8,424 bases of DNA from Acidobacteria bacterium AH-259-L09 (GTDB lineage: Bacteria; Acidobacteriota; UBA6911; RPQK01). Below are positions 1-6,283 of the stretch, piece after piece. Under the pieces are notes generated by a model. It was not told the DNA's origin and ran no database searches. It saw only the letters and a program-made list of their open reading frames with translations. Location: positions 1-8,424 of the forward strand of contig JALLOL010000103.1 of the NCBI GenBank assembly GCA_027717875.1, read 5' to 3'. The position numbers were made by a program, and so were the translations under genes. The first letter of the stretch is position 1. Each line of letters opens with the position of its first letter.

Positions 1-1024
1 GGAATGAAGGTATAAAGGCAGCGTGATGTTGCGTCGCTCCGCCTCCCGGCGCGCGTTCAAGAGCTCACTCAAAAAGAAGAAATTCGTGTGCGTTTTGTCC
101 TCTTCTTCGACCAGATCGAAGCCCAGGATCCGATGCGGATCGGCTTCCCGCCGGTCCAGTATCCGTTCCAAGGCTTCAGCGAGTTGCTTGCGGCTGGCCG
201 AGCGCATGGGCTTGGGGAATGAACTTCACCTCAAAGTCCGGATGATCCCGCAGAATCTCGCTCAGGAGGGCCTGAAAGGCGCTACGGCCCGCCCCCCGGA
301 ACTCGACGTACTGTATGTTTTCCTCGGCTAAATCCTTGAACATTTTGCGGTAATATCCTTCGCGGACAGAATCGTCAGTGAGCAGGCCGTTCGCCCGGAA
401 ACACTTTGAAAACTCAGTCCAGATGTCCGGTTGAGCCAGATCTTCCTCACCCAGTGTGATGGAGCGGTAGATCTCTTCATCAAATTCCTGGACGTCCCTG
501 GCGGCCTTGCGGAGCTCGCTAATAGGCATCCATCCGTCTCCGGGAGGTTCTTGGAAGAAGCGCAGAGTGCCCCGGACGGGTCGCTTCTTGTCTCCCTGGT
601 AGATGTAGCAGTTTGGCAGGTAGGTCGCGTGGGAAACCAGCCAGCGGAAGTCTCCCAAGGTGTACCCGTGGACATGGAGAATCCCGCCCTTCGGCATGCG
701 CTTCATGATCTTCAGCACGCGAGACTCGTCGATCAGGATTTTCGTCCTCGATTCCAGGAAACTGTGTGCGGGAGGAAAATGCTCGCGCGTGCGTTCGATT
801 TCCTCCCGCTTGAGCGCCATCAGGCGGCGGTTGGCTTTTTCCTCTTTGGGCGTGAGTGTGATTCCGGTGTCGAACCGCAGCGCCCGTTCGGCCTCAATCA
901 GCCGCTGGCGGGCTTCCAGGTACGCCGCCTCGTCCGAGTAGGGCTCCTGCACGAAACCGGCCTGCTGTCCAGCGCAGCCGCACAGCACGATGATGCATAT
1001 CAAGAGTAGGCGAGCGCATTTCAT
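1..1024 (-). pseudogene. ADGF/CECR1-type adenosine deaminase-like lipoprotein, frameshifted and cut by the window edge
   Basis: The protein resembles the secreted adenosine deaminase (ADGF/ADA2) branch of the metallo-dependent amidohydrolases, which deaminate adenosine to inosine. The start at 1024 follows an AAAGGAG ribosome site with an 8-nt gap. Residues 1-17 are a lipoprotein-like signal with lipobox LCGC (Cys17 lipidated). The family's MPKGG.LH.H zinc motif is at about 110-119 (His117, His119), followed by family-like blocks NCYIYQGD, GTLRFF, WTEFSKCF and NIQYVEFRG. The starting frame stops at 176. However, removing one base in the GGGG run at 214-217 (CCCC on the coding strand) opens a second frame to base 1, which reads ..RILGFDLVEEEDKTHTNFF.. 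and ends LPLYLHS. This is the family's GFDLVG.ED block and the start of its HAGE zinc motif. So one gene carries a +1 frameshift, either real or an assembly error. The rest lies beyond the left edge. A related deaminase substrate is possible. Confidence 0.75.
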
Positions 1025-1065
1025 GATCCCGTCTCCTTTCGGTTTTGCCCGTATTGTCAAAAATT

Positions 1066-1306
1066 TTAGTCATTAAGCTGCTTGGCCAATCCAAAGTCCA
1101 TCACTTTGACGTGCACTTCAGGCGTGAGCATGATATTGGATGGTTTCAAACCCGATGGACTATGTCGTGCTTGTGTGCGGCTTCCAGAGCCTCAGCAATC
1201 TCCGTCGCTTTCTGAAGTGGCCCAGCTCATCTTGCTGCAAGATTTCTGGCAGGAATTTCAGGGCGACTTTGCAGTCCAGGCAAGTATCGTGAGCCAGGAA
1301 GGCCTC
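1066..1306 (-). pseudogene. Decayed PknB-type Ser/Thr kinase fragment (N-lobe start plus catalytic loop)
   Basis: The fragment begins with EAFLAHDTCLDCKVALKFLP (codons from 1306), matching the Gly-loop end and beta-3 lysine region of bacterial Hanks-type kinases. After ..GHFRK the kinase signal moves to another frame and jumps directly to ATEIAEALEAAHKHDIVHR. About 55-60 residues of the usual N-lobe and hinge are therefore missing. The catalytic loop continues LKPSNIMLTPEVHVKVMDFG and LAKQLND, then stops at 1066. Between HR and LKPSN the expected Asp codon is reduced to GT (1151-1150), so one base is lost in the catalytic Asp codon itself. No activation loop or C-lobe follows; the deaminase ribosome site begins about 27 nt downstream. 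With three separate lesions this cannot make an active kinase. It may be the other half of the fragment at 6192-6272. Confidence 0.8.
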
Positions 1307-1311
1307 GCTGA

Positions 1312-1330
1312 GGCGCCAAGAACGCCAAGG
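1312..1330. repeat. Short direct repeat CGCCAAG (9-bp period)
   Basis: CGCCAAG occurs at 1314-1320 and again at 1323-1329, within GCGCCAAGAACGCCAAGG. From memory, this resembles a widespread small intergenic repeat of environmental bacteria built from CGCCAAGA/ACGCCAAGG units, usually found just beyond gene ends. Here it lies between the stop codon of the gene ending at 1368 and the first recognisable kinase residue at 1306, at the left breakpoint of the four-gene block. With only two units the identification is tentative. Confidence 0.4.
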
Positions 1331-1367
1331 TGGGGCGCTCCGCAAGGAAGCTCAAAGGCTCAACATC

Positions 1368-2459
1368 TCAATATAAGGTGAACAGGACTTTGCCTTCTCC
1401 CCTTTTAGCGATCATCTGTTGGATGTGCTCGACCAACTTGTCCCGTCTCTTCAATAAGGCCTTGATCTCCCTTGGGTGAAGAAATGGCTTAAGTCGGTTT
1501 TTCAAGTTGTCCTCGTTCAGGTTCTGAAGCTTTTCCCAACATTTTCGGTCCACAAATCTGATTGTCGTGGGATTCAATGGCTCTGAGTAGGTGCGAAATG
1601 CCCGGGTGTGATCAATCATCCACAGTTTCCAGTCCTGATCGTACAGAATATTGCCCTGATTAGGATCTTCGTTGTAGATCAGGTTGTCAAAGAGCCGCAT
1701 CACTTGGTATTGCATCGTCCAGCGCCACTTGTGTTTTTCAGGAGTCTGGATCTTGTTTTTCAGACGCTCCGTTTCCACCATCCCCTTTTCGACCCAAGCC
1801 TGCAGTATTCCTTTGTTACCCTGACCCTTGATTTTCCGTTCAACCACGGGAGGAACATTGTCCAGACCTAACAGTTTGCTGAGTTCGTAAGCGGCGCAGT
1901 TAAAGATGGCGTCATCCCGAAAATTGAATTTGACCCTGCCGCTCGCCATCTTTATTCGACGTTTGTCGATCTTCACGTTATTGAATTTTGCGTGCATACG
2001 GATCCCATCTTTCTCCAACAGGACTTTTTTGGGTTTTGTGACTCCAACTAGGATATCTTGTATGGATACGACACGCGCCGTCCGTAGAAATTCCTGTATT
2101 TCCTCATCGCTCTGAAAGGGCAGCGGTTTTTCCTCTGCATCCAACCATACATGCGACGACCGCGTCGACGCTTGTTGCGCCGCATTCGGTGAGGCTGCGA
2201 CCTCCTGCTGCTCCTCTACACTTGGCCGGGGCGTGGCAGCAAGGAAGGTCTCTCTCTGAGGGTTCTCAACCCATACGCCCGCCCAAACACTGCCCAGGCA
2301 AATGGACAAGACCCCGAAAATCACCAAGCGCGTCAACCACTTGGCGTTCGCGACTAGAGCGGTCAGCAGAAAACTCTCTTCAGGCTGCCAGTGGCCGGTT
2401 CGCGCAGCGCACACCAACCTCCATGGCAATTTTGAGTTGTCTTTGGTTTTATTTTGCAT
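1368..2459 (-). CDS. Membrane-anchored HipA/FAM20/PI3K-like kinase-fold protein (paralogue 1)
   Basis: This 363-residue protein starts after a strong AGGAGG site 5-6 nt upstream of the ATG at 2459. One hydrophobic segment at about 43-62 suggests an N-in membrane anchor. Residues 65-115 look like a flexible Ala/Gln/Ser-rich linker, and the conserved domain spans about 115-360. I read a kinase-like active site: FDNLIYNEDPNQGNIL at 257-272 resembles the N-x-D-R-x-x-x-N catalytic loop of HipA/FAM20/PI3K-type atypical kinases, and MIDHTRAF at 281-288 sits where the DFG-like metal-binding Asp (Asp283) should be. The usual Arg after the catalytic Asp265 is Pro266, while Gly269-Asn270 are kept. It is a clear paralogue of the gene at 2599-3687; both share ARVVS/AQVVS, AAYE...LGLD.VPP.VER and a C-terminal RRD.L..H...I..RGE..VLF block. 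It is much lower in GC than its neighbours in the same row. Kinase activity and substrate are unproven. Confidence 0.7.
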   Translation of the reverse strand: MQNKTKDNSKLPWRLVCAARTGHWQPEESFLLTALVANAKWLTRLVIFGVLSICLGSVWAGVWVENPQRETFLAATPRPSVEEQQEVAASPNAAQQASTRSSHVWLDAEEKPLPFQSDEEIQEFLRTARVVSIQDILVGVTKPKKVLLEKDGIRMHAKFNNVKIDKRRIKMASGRVKFNFRDDAIFNCAAYELSKLLGLDNVPPVVERKIKGQGNKGILQAWVEKGMVETERLKNKIQTPEKHKWRWTMQYQVMRLFDNLIYNEDPNQGNILYDQDWKLWMIDHTRAFRTYSEPLNPTTIRFVDRKCWEKLQNLNEDNLKNRLKPFLHPREIKALLKRRDKLVEHIQQMIAKRGEGKVLFTLY

Positions 2460-2598
2460 CTTCCCTCCTAGGCCGGACTGACTGTTTTGATGGTCGGGCG
2501 ATTCACTCTAATACGCTATCGAGCTTCAGTGCAAGCCCTTGGACCGACGAACCCGCACCAGGGTTGCAAGCTGGCAAGCCGGCTGTCCTCCAGCGAGC

Positions 2599-3687
2599 TT
2601 AGAAGAGTACTCGCACCTCTCCTCGTTCAGCGATGAGCTTGTCGAGGTGGGCCAGAAGCGCATCTCGGCGGACAAGGATACTCTCGATCTGCTGATTGCT
2701 CAGGAGGCCCTTCAAACGTCCCTGCAACTCTTCCCGATCGAGAGCCCGCAACCTCTGCACCAGGTGCCGATCGAATCGATGCGGAGGGCTCTCGAGCTCC
2801 TTGTGGCTCGAGAAGCTGAGGTCGTGATCAACCAGCACGGTCCCGCAGGCCGCACCCAGAAGGACCATGCGGTTGCGGTCCCGGTTGCCGATCAGGTTGT
2901 CGAAGGTCTCGATGCGGGATCGCTGCTGGCTCCAATCGGGTGCCGGCTGCCCCTCGAGATCTTTGTACGTCTCGCAGCCTTCCACCCACAGCTGGAGCGA
3001 GCCCTGATTACCCTTAATGGCTCGCTCGACCGCCGGCGGAACCATGTCCAGACCGAGGATCTTGTCCATTTCGTAGGCAGCGATATAGGCCCGATAGTTG
3101 CTCCCTGGGGTCCCGGGTCGGAAGATTGCCCTCAGCTCGACCTCATCCTTGGCGAGGTACACCCGTCTGTCGCCGATAAGACGCATCGTGAGCTCTTCGA
3201 CCGAGACGACCTGGGCCGACCTGAGGAGGTCCTCGAACTGCGGCTCGAGATCGAGCCAGATCTTTCCCGGGATGGCGCCTGCCACGGCAGAGATCAGAAA
3301 GCGAACCGCCTCAGGATCACCTGAATAGTTGGCCCTCACCTTCTTGAAGGCGTCGGCGCTCCCCCGAAAATCACCCGCTGCGCTCCGTGCCAGCCCCAGG
3401 CGCACCAAAGCCTCCCAGCGCAGGGCAGCGGGAGCGGTCTCGTCATCGGCGATTGACGAGAAGGCTTCTGAGGCCACTTGGTAGTTGCCCAGGTCGACCT
3501 CTAACTTCCCCTGGGTCATCAGCGCCACCAGGCCCTGCCTCTGCTCTGCTGGTGCGCGCTGCTTGGGCGCCTCAGCCGCGCTACCGGTCCCGCCCGGAGC
3601 CGTCACTACAAGGGACAGGACGGCGGCCGCGAAGAGAGTCTGGGCTCGACGGCAGCCGAGGAGCCTGTGCGAGAATTTCTTTCTCAT
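2599..3687 (-). CDS. Exported kinase-fold protein with N-terminal TPR-like repeats (paralogue 2)
   Basis: I place the start at 3687, behind an AAGGAGA site. The frame is open to 3837, but the upstream codons have no ribosome site and would precede the signal peptide. The resulting 362 residues begin with a Sec signal (basic MRKKFSHR.., hydrophobic core 17-30, cleavage near GSAA/EA at 38). Residues about 50-140 contain TPR-like helical pairs (KLEVDLGNYQVASEAF.., LARSAAGDFRGSADAF). The domain shared with paralogue 1 follows from about 150. Its catalytic-loop equivalent is FDNLIGNRDRN at 262-272, keeping Asp270-Arg271-Asn272, with VDHDLSF at 286-292 as the metal-Asp equivalent. The downstream Gly-Asn of paralogue 1 is replaced by Met-Val (274-275). 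Direct repeats at 3766-3791 lie 80-100 nt upstream, so regulation by the neighbouring response regulator is likely. TPR modules suggest protein-protein contact in the periplasm. Function is inferred. Confidence 0.7.
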   Translation of the reverse strand: MRKKFSHRLLGCRRAQTLFAAAVLSLVVTAPGGTGSAAEAPKQRAPAEQRQGLVALMTQGKLEVDLGNYQVASEAFSSIADDETAPAALRWEALVRLGLARSAAGDFRGSADAFKKVRANYSGDPEAVRFLISAVAGAIPGKIWLDLEPQFEDLLRSAQVVSVEELTMRLIGDRRVYLAKDEVELRAIFRPGTPGSNYRAYIAAYEMDKILGLDMVPPAVERAIKGNQGSLQLWVEGCETYKDLEGQPAPDWSQQRSRIETFDNLIGNRDRNRMVLLGAACGTVLVDHDLSFSSHKELESPPHRFDRHLVQRLRALDREELQGRLKGLLSNQQIESILVRRDALLAHLDKLIAERGEVRVLF

Positions 3688-3765
3688 GATCTTCGTCTCC
3701 TTCCGCATCGTGTAGTTCGTTTCGAACACGACTGGAAGAAGACTAACCCAGGGGCGAGGATAGAT

Positions 3766-3791
3766 TGTCAGTCGCTGGTCAGCCACTGTCA
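3766..3791 (-). promoter_or_regulatory. Triple direct repeat, putative response-regulator operator
   Basis: On the coding strand TGACA (3791-3787), TGACC (3781-3777) and TGACA (3770-3766) are spaced 10 and 11 bp apart, one helical turn each. Tandem sites of this spacing are typical of OmpR/PhoB-family regulators, which bind as head-to-tail dimers. The first unit includes the TGA stop of the response regulator gene. The array lies about 80 bp upstream of the start of the exported kinase-fold gene. The same units occur upstream of the histidine kinase gene (6113-6149). Confidence 0.5.
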
Positions 3792-4487
3792 GGCTGGCGC
3801 CAGTCGGTATCCTTCGCCTCGTACCGTGTGCAGCCAACGGGGCCTGCGCGGGTTGTCTCCGATCGCGCGGCGAAGAGCCACAATGTGGTTGTCCACCGTG
3901 CGCAGTGTGGCCTCGGAATCCATGCCGGAGACTTCCTCCACGAGGTCGATGCGCGGCACCACCTCCCCGCGCCGCTCCGCCAGCACTTTGAGTGTGAGGA
4001 TGTCGTAGGTAGTCAGATCGATGGGACCGTGGGGCCCGGTGGCGGTAAAGGCGCGGAAGTCGAAGCGCACCTCCCCCAGCACGAGCTCATCGATTCGTTT
4101 GGGCTGCTGGGCCGCGGCTCCCGCCAGGCCGCGGCGCAGAAGGGCGCGCACCCTCGCCAGAAGCTCCTGCCGGGCAAAGGGCTTTGATAAGTAATCGTCC
4201 GCCCCCAGCTCGAGGCCCACCACCCGGTCGACCACCTCTCCCTTCGCCGTCAACATGAGGATGGGCACCGGGTCACCGCCGGCGCGAAGATCGCGCAAGA
4301 TGTCAAGCCCCGAGCGTCCCGGCAGTATGATGTCGAGCACCAAGACGTTCGGGCGGAAGTCTCGCACGGCCGACACCGCCTCGTCGCCGCGCTTCACAAG
4401 ACGCACCTCGAAGCCTTCGTCACGGAAGTTGTCGACGAGACCGCGGGCCAGCGATGGGTCGTCCTCGACCAGTAGCAGCCGCGTCAT
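3789..4487 (-). CDS. OmpR/PhoB-family response regulator
   Basis: This 232-residue protein has the full receiver set: acidic pair Glu8/Asp9-Asp10 (LLLVEDD), phospho-acceptor Asp52 (VLVLDIILPG), switch Thr80 (ILMLTA) and Lys102 (DDYLSKPF). A winged-helix effector domain follows from about 130, ending in the recognition-helix and wing pattern RTVDNHIVALRRAIGD...WLHTVRGEGYRL. The length is normal for the family. I chose the ATG at 4487 because the receiver begins at once with MTRLLLVEDD. It follows the histidine kinase stop as TAGGATG, a 1-nt gap that implies translational coupling, so the two proteins are very probably partners. It should act as a phosphorylation-dependent dimeric transcription factor, and the repeat arrays at 3766-3791 and 6113-6149 are the obvious targets. 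The signal and regulon cannot be read from the sequence. Confidence 0.93.
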   Translation of the reverse strand: MTRLLLVEDDPSLARGLVDNFRDEGFEVRLVKRGDEAVSAVRDFRPNVLVLDIILPGRSGLDILRDLRAGGDPVPILMLTAKGEVVDRVVGLELGADDYLSKPFARQELLARVRALLRRGLAGAAAQQPKRIDELVLGEVRFDFRAFTATGPHGPIDLTTYDILTLKVLAERRGEVVPRIDLVEEVSGMDSEATLRTVDNHIVALRRAIGDNPRRPRWLHTVRGEGYRLAPA

Positions 4488-4488
4488 C

Positions 4489-6090
4489 CTACGGGGACCC
4501 CTTCTCGTCGAGCCCGGTCTGGGCTCCGGGTGGCACCAACGGCAGGACGAGCGTAAACGTACTGCCCTGATTGTCTTCGGTTGCGAGATCGACGCGGCCG
4601 CCATGGGCCTGGGCCACCTGCTCGACGAGAGAGAGACCTAGGCCGGTCCCCGCGCTCTCGGTTTCGCCGCGCTCGAATCGTCCGAAGACGCGCCTGCGAT
4701 CACGCTGTCGGATTCCGGGCCCATCATCCGCCACCGACACCTTCACGGCCTCACCCTCCAGCTCGGCTCTTACCTCGACCCGACCTCCCCTCCTCCCATG
4801 CTTGATAGCATTGTCGAGAAGGTTCAGCAAGGCCTGCCGCACCGCCTCCCCGTCCCAGGTGGCCTCGAGCAGCGAGGCCTCCTTGCCAGGGGCGTGCCAG
4901 TCGACGGTGACCGCCCGGTGCTCGGCGCGAGCCGCCATGAGTCGCACCACCGAGCTGACTATCTGGCAAGGCTGGACGCGAGCAAACGACGGCACCTCAT
5001 CCATCCGCGTCACCGCGAGAACCCGCTCCACGAGTGCTTCAAGGCGCTCGCTCTCCTGCGCGACGAGAGCCCCGTACTCTTGTGAGCTGCCCCGGCCGGT
5101 CGCCAGGGTTTCACCGAAAAGCCGGATGGCGGCAAGAGGTGTGCGGAGCTCGTGCGTCACGCTGGCGAGGAAAGCCTTCTCGCGCGACACCGCCGCAGCC
5201 TCACGACTCAAGGCGCGCAGCGCTGCGGCCAAGCCCAGGACCGACATGAGGACCGCTGCCCAGAGGATTACACGCAGCATCTGAATCGGCCACCGGCCCG
5301 GCAGCTCGGGGGACACTGCCAGCTCAAAGCCCTTGACGTCCGGTACAGGAACGATGCGTCGCCTTGGTGCGTCGCCCGACAGCGCCGCATCAACGGCCAG
5401 CCCGGCGCGATTCGAGACCCGTGCCTGCTTCAGCAGGACGCTCACCGGAACTTCGTAGCCTATGCCCTCGCCATCGCGTCGCGACCAGCCCTCGACCGTG
5501 CCTCGCTCGGTCAGCGTGCGCCGAAAGTCAGGGATGAAGGGCAGGCTCACCGTAGCCGGCGCTGCGCGCAGCCGAGCCTGCAGGGACACAACCCGCGGAT
5601 CTTCTTCGACCCCCAGAACCCGGGCCAAGTAGGGAAGGTCATCGGGATGGACCGGCAGCCGCCCAGACAGCAGGCGCAGCGCGGCTTCGGCCCTGCTGTC
5701 AAAAGTACCCAACGCGGCGGCCGCTACGACTGCTTCAGCTAGACCCTGAGGGGTGGTGTCGGTGGAGTGCTTCACCAGATCTCTGAGCTCGCTGCCGAGG
5801 CGCTTGCCGTAGGGCTGTGATGAGCCGCGGCGCGGCGACTTCCGAGAAGAAAGCACCAGTCGGAGCACCGCCACCCCCACCGGGGGTTTTCCCGCCACCA
5901 CCGCCAGCTCATGCTGAGCCAGCGTGGCGCGTACAGAGAGCGCCGCCAGCCGGGCGGTCTCCTCTGCCTCGGAAAGCGCGGCCGACTCAACGCTCCGGGC
6001 CTGATTGACGATGGCGCGATCGGCGATGCCTCCAAAGACCAGGATCACCGGCACCAGGAGTCCGATAAGGAACAGCATCTGCCGATTCAT
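4489..6090 (-). CDS. Membrane sensor histidine kinase with large periplasmic domain
   Basis: The 533-residue protein has one membrane helix at about 5-22, a periplasmic domain of about 250 residues, a second helix at about 273-292, then the cytoplasmic kinase. No HAMP domain is evident; the dimerisation helix follows the second membrane helix almost directly. The H-box is FLASVTHELRTPLAAIRLFG with phospho-acceptor His313. The N-box is LLNLLDNAIKHG (Asn427), G1 is DDGPGI (455-460), the F-box is VFGRFERG, and G2 is GTGLGLSL (481-488). All catalytic motifs are intact. I do not recognise the sensor domain; it is mostly helical-looking and Ala/Arg-rich in its first half. The gene is followed after 1 nt by its response regulator. 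The start has a poor ribosome site (CACAAAG before ATG) but a CATAAT box only 7 nt upstream, which would fit a leaderless transcript. Repeats at 6113-6149 suggest autoregulation. GC is visibly higher than in the flanks. Confidence 0.93.
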   Translation of the reverse strand: MNRQMLFLIGLLVPVILVFGGIADRAIVNQARSVESAALSEAEETARLAALSVRATLAQHELAVVAGKPPVGVAVLRLVLSSRKSPRRGSSQPYGKRLGSELRDLVKHSTDTTPQGLAEAVVAAAALGTFDSRAEAALRLLSGRLPVHPDDLPYLARVLGVEEDPRVVSLQARLRAAPATVSLPFIPDFRRTLTERGTVEGWSRRDGEGIGYEVPVSVLLKQARVSNRAGLAVDAALSGDAPRRRIVPVPDVKGFELAVSPELPGRWPIQMLRVILWAAVLMSVLGLAAALRALSREAAAVSREKAFLASVTHELRTPLAAIRLFGETLATGRGSSQEYGALVAQESERLEALVERVLAVTRMDEVPSFARVQPCQIVSSVVRLMAARAEHRAVTVDWHAPGKEASLLEATWDGEAVRQALLNLLDNAIKHGRRGGRVEVRAELEGEAVKVSVADDGPGIRQRDRRRVFGRFERGETESAGTGLGLSLVEQVAQAHGGRVDLATEDNQGSTFTLVLPLVPPGAQTGLDEKGSP

Positions 6091-6097
6091 CTTTGTG

Positions 6098-6103
6098 ATT
6101 ATG
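6098..6103 (-). promoter_or_regulatory. Possible -10 box (CATAAT) for a leaderless histidine kinase transcript
   Basis: CATAAT ends 7 nt before the ATG at 6090. Transcription from it would begin at or next to the start codon, which matches the weak ribosome site. No good -35 is present at 17 bp; the nearest TGACA repeat unit begins 20 bp upstream of the box, so an activator-dependent promoter is plausible. A hexamer of this quality can occur by chance. Confidence 0.35.
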
Positions 6104-6112
6104 CCTTGGCTT

Positions 6113-6149
6113 GCTCAGTCTATTGTCAGCGGACTGTCACAGGGGCTCA
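6113..6149 (-). promoter_or_regulatory. Four-unit TGA-type direct repeat, putative autoregulatory operator
   Basis: On the coding strand the units TGAGC (6149-6145), TGACA (6139-6135), TGACA (6128-6124) and TGAGC (6117-6113) begin 10, 11 and 11 bp apart. The two central units are perfect copies of the TGACA units found before the exported kinase-fold gene at 3766-3791. The core also resembles a Pho box when read on the plus strand (TTGTCAG, 4 nt, CTGTCAC). The array lies 23-59 bp upstream of the histidine kinase start, as expected for control of the two-component operon by its own OmpR/PhoB-type regulator. Confidence 0.5.
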
Positions 6150-6191
6150 CCTTGACATTGAATCTTTTATATGTTCCTACCATAACCCCAG

Positions 6192-6272
6192 CTAGACACC
6201 CAGTTGATCTCCCATTCCTCCTTGGCCAATCTTCTCTAGGATTTTGTAATGGCTAATGGTCTTTCCAACCAA
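6192..6272 (-). pseudogene. N-terminal fragment of a PknB-type Ser/Thr kinase
   Basis: These 26 codons read MVGKTISHYKILEKIGQGGM followed by GD, the standard opening of bacterial Hanks-type kinases up to the glycine loop. After GD the frame leaves the family (QLGV, stop). The start signal survives: GGAGG (6283-6279) lies 6 nt before a TTG codon at 6272, giving the MVGKT start. No beta-3 lysine or later motif follows here. The missing continuation (E-x-F-L-A-H-D-T..) is exactly what the fragment at 1066-1306 begins with, so the two may be halves of one gene. Confidence 0.75.
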
Positions 6273-6283
6273 CACTTTCCTCC

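Noticed and set aside
2506..2534. TTGCAC with TTAGAG at 17 bp as a promoter for paralogue 1
   Set aside because: The -10 is poor and the spacing fit may be chance; not strong enough to annotate.
3688..3837. N-terminal extension of the exported kinase-fold protein to 3837
   Set aside because: There is no ribosome site, it overlaps the response regulator gene, and it would place 50 residues before an obvious signal peptide.
4488..4604. N-terminal extension of the response regulator to 4604
   Set aside because: The receiver domain begins exactly at 4487; the extension overlaps the end of the histidine kinase gene and is not protein-like.
4571..5742. Long open plus-strand frames antisense to the histidine kinase
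   Set aside because: They are Arg/Ser/Pro-rich, low-complexity translations expected opposite a high-GC gene; the minus strand carries intact kinase motifs throughout.
6113..6149. Calling the repeats a true Pho box and the system PhoR/PhoB
   Set aside because: The sensor has a ~250-residue periplasmic domain and no PAS or HAMP domain visible, unlike PhoR; no phosphate genes are in the window.
6152..6180. TTGACA on the plus strand as a -35 box
   Set aside because: No matching -10 lies at 16-18 bp and only a gene remnant follows on that strand.
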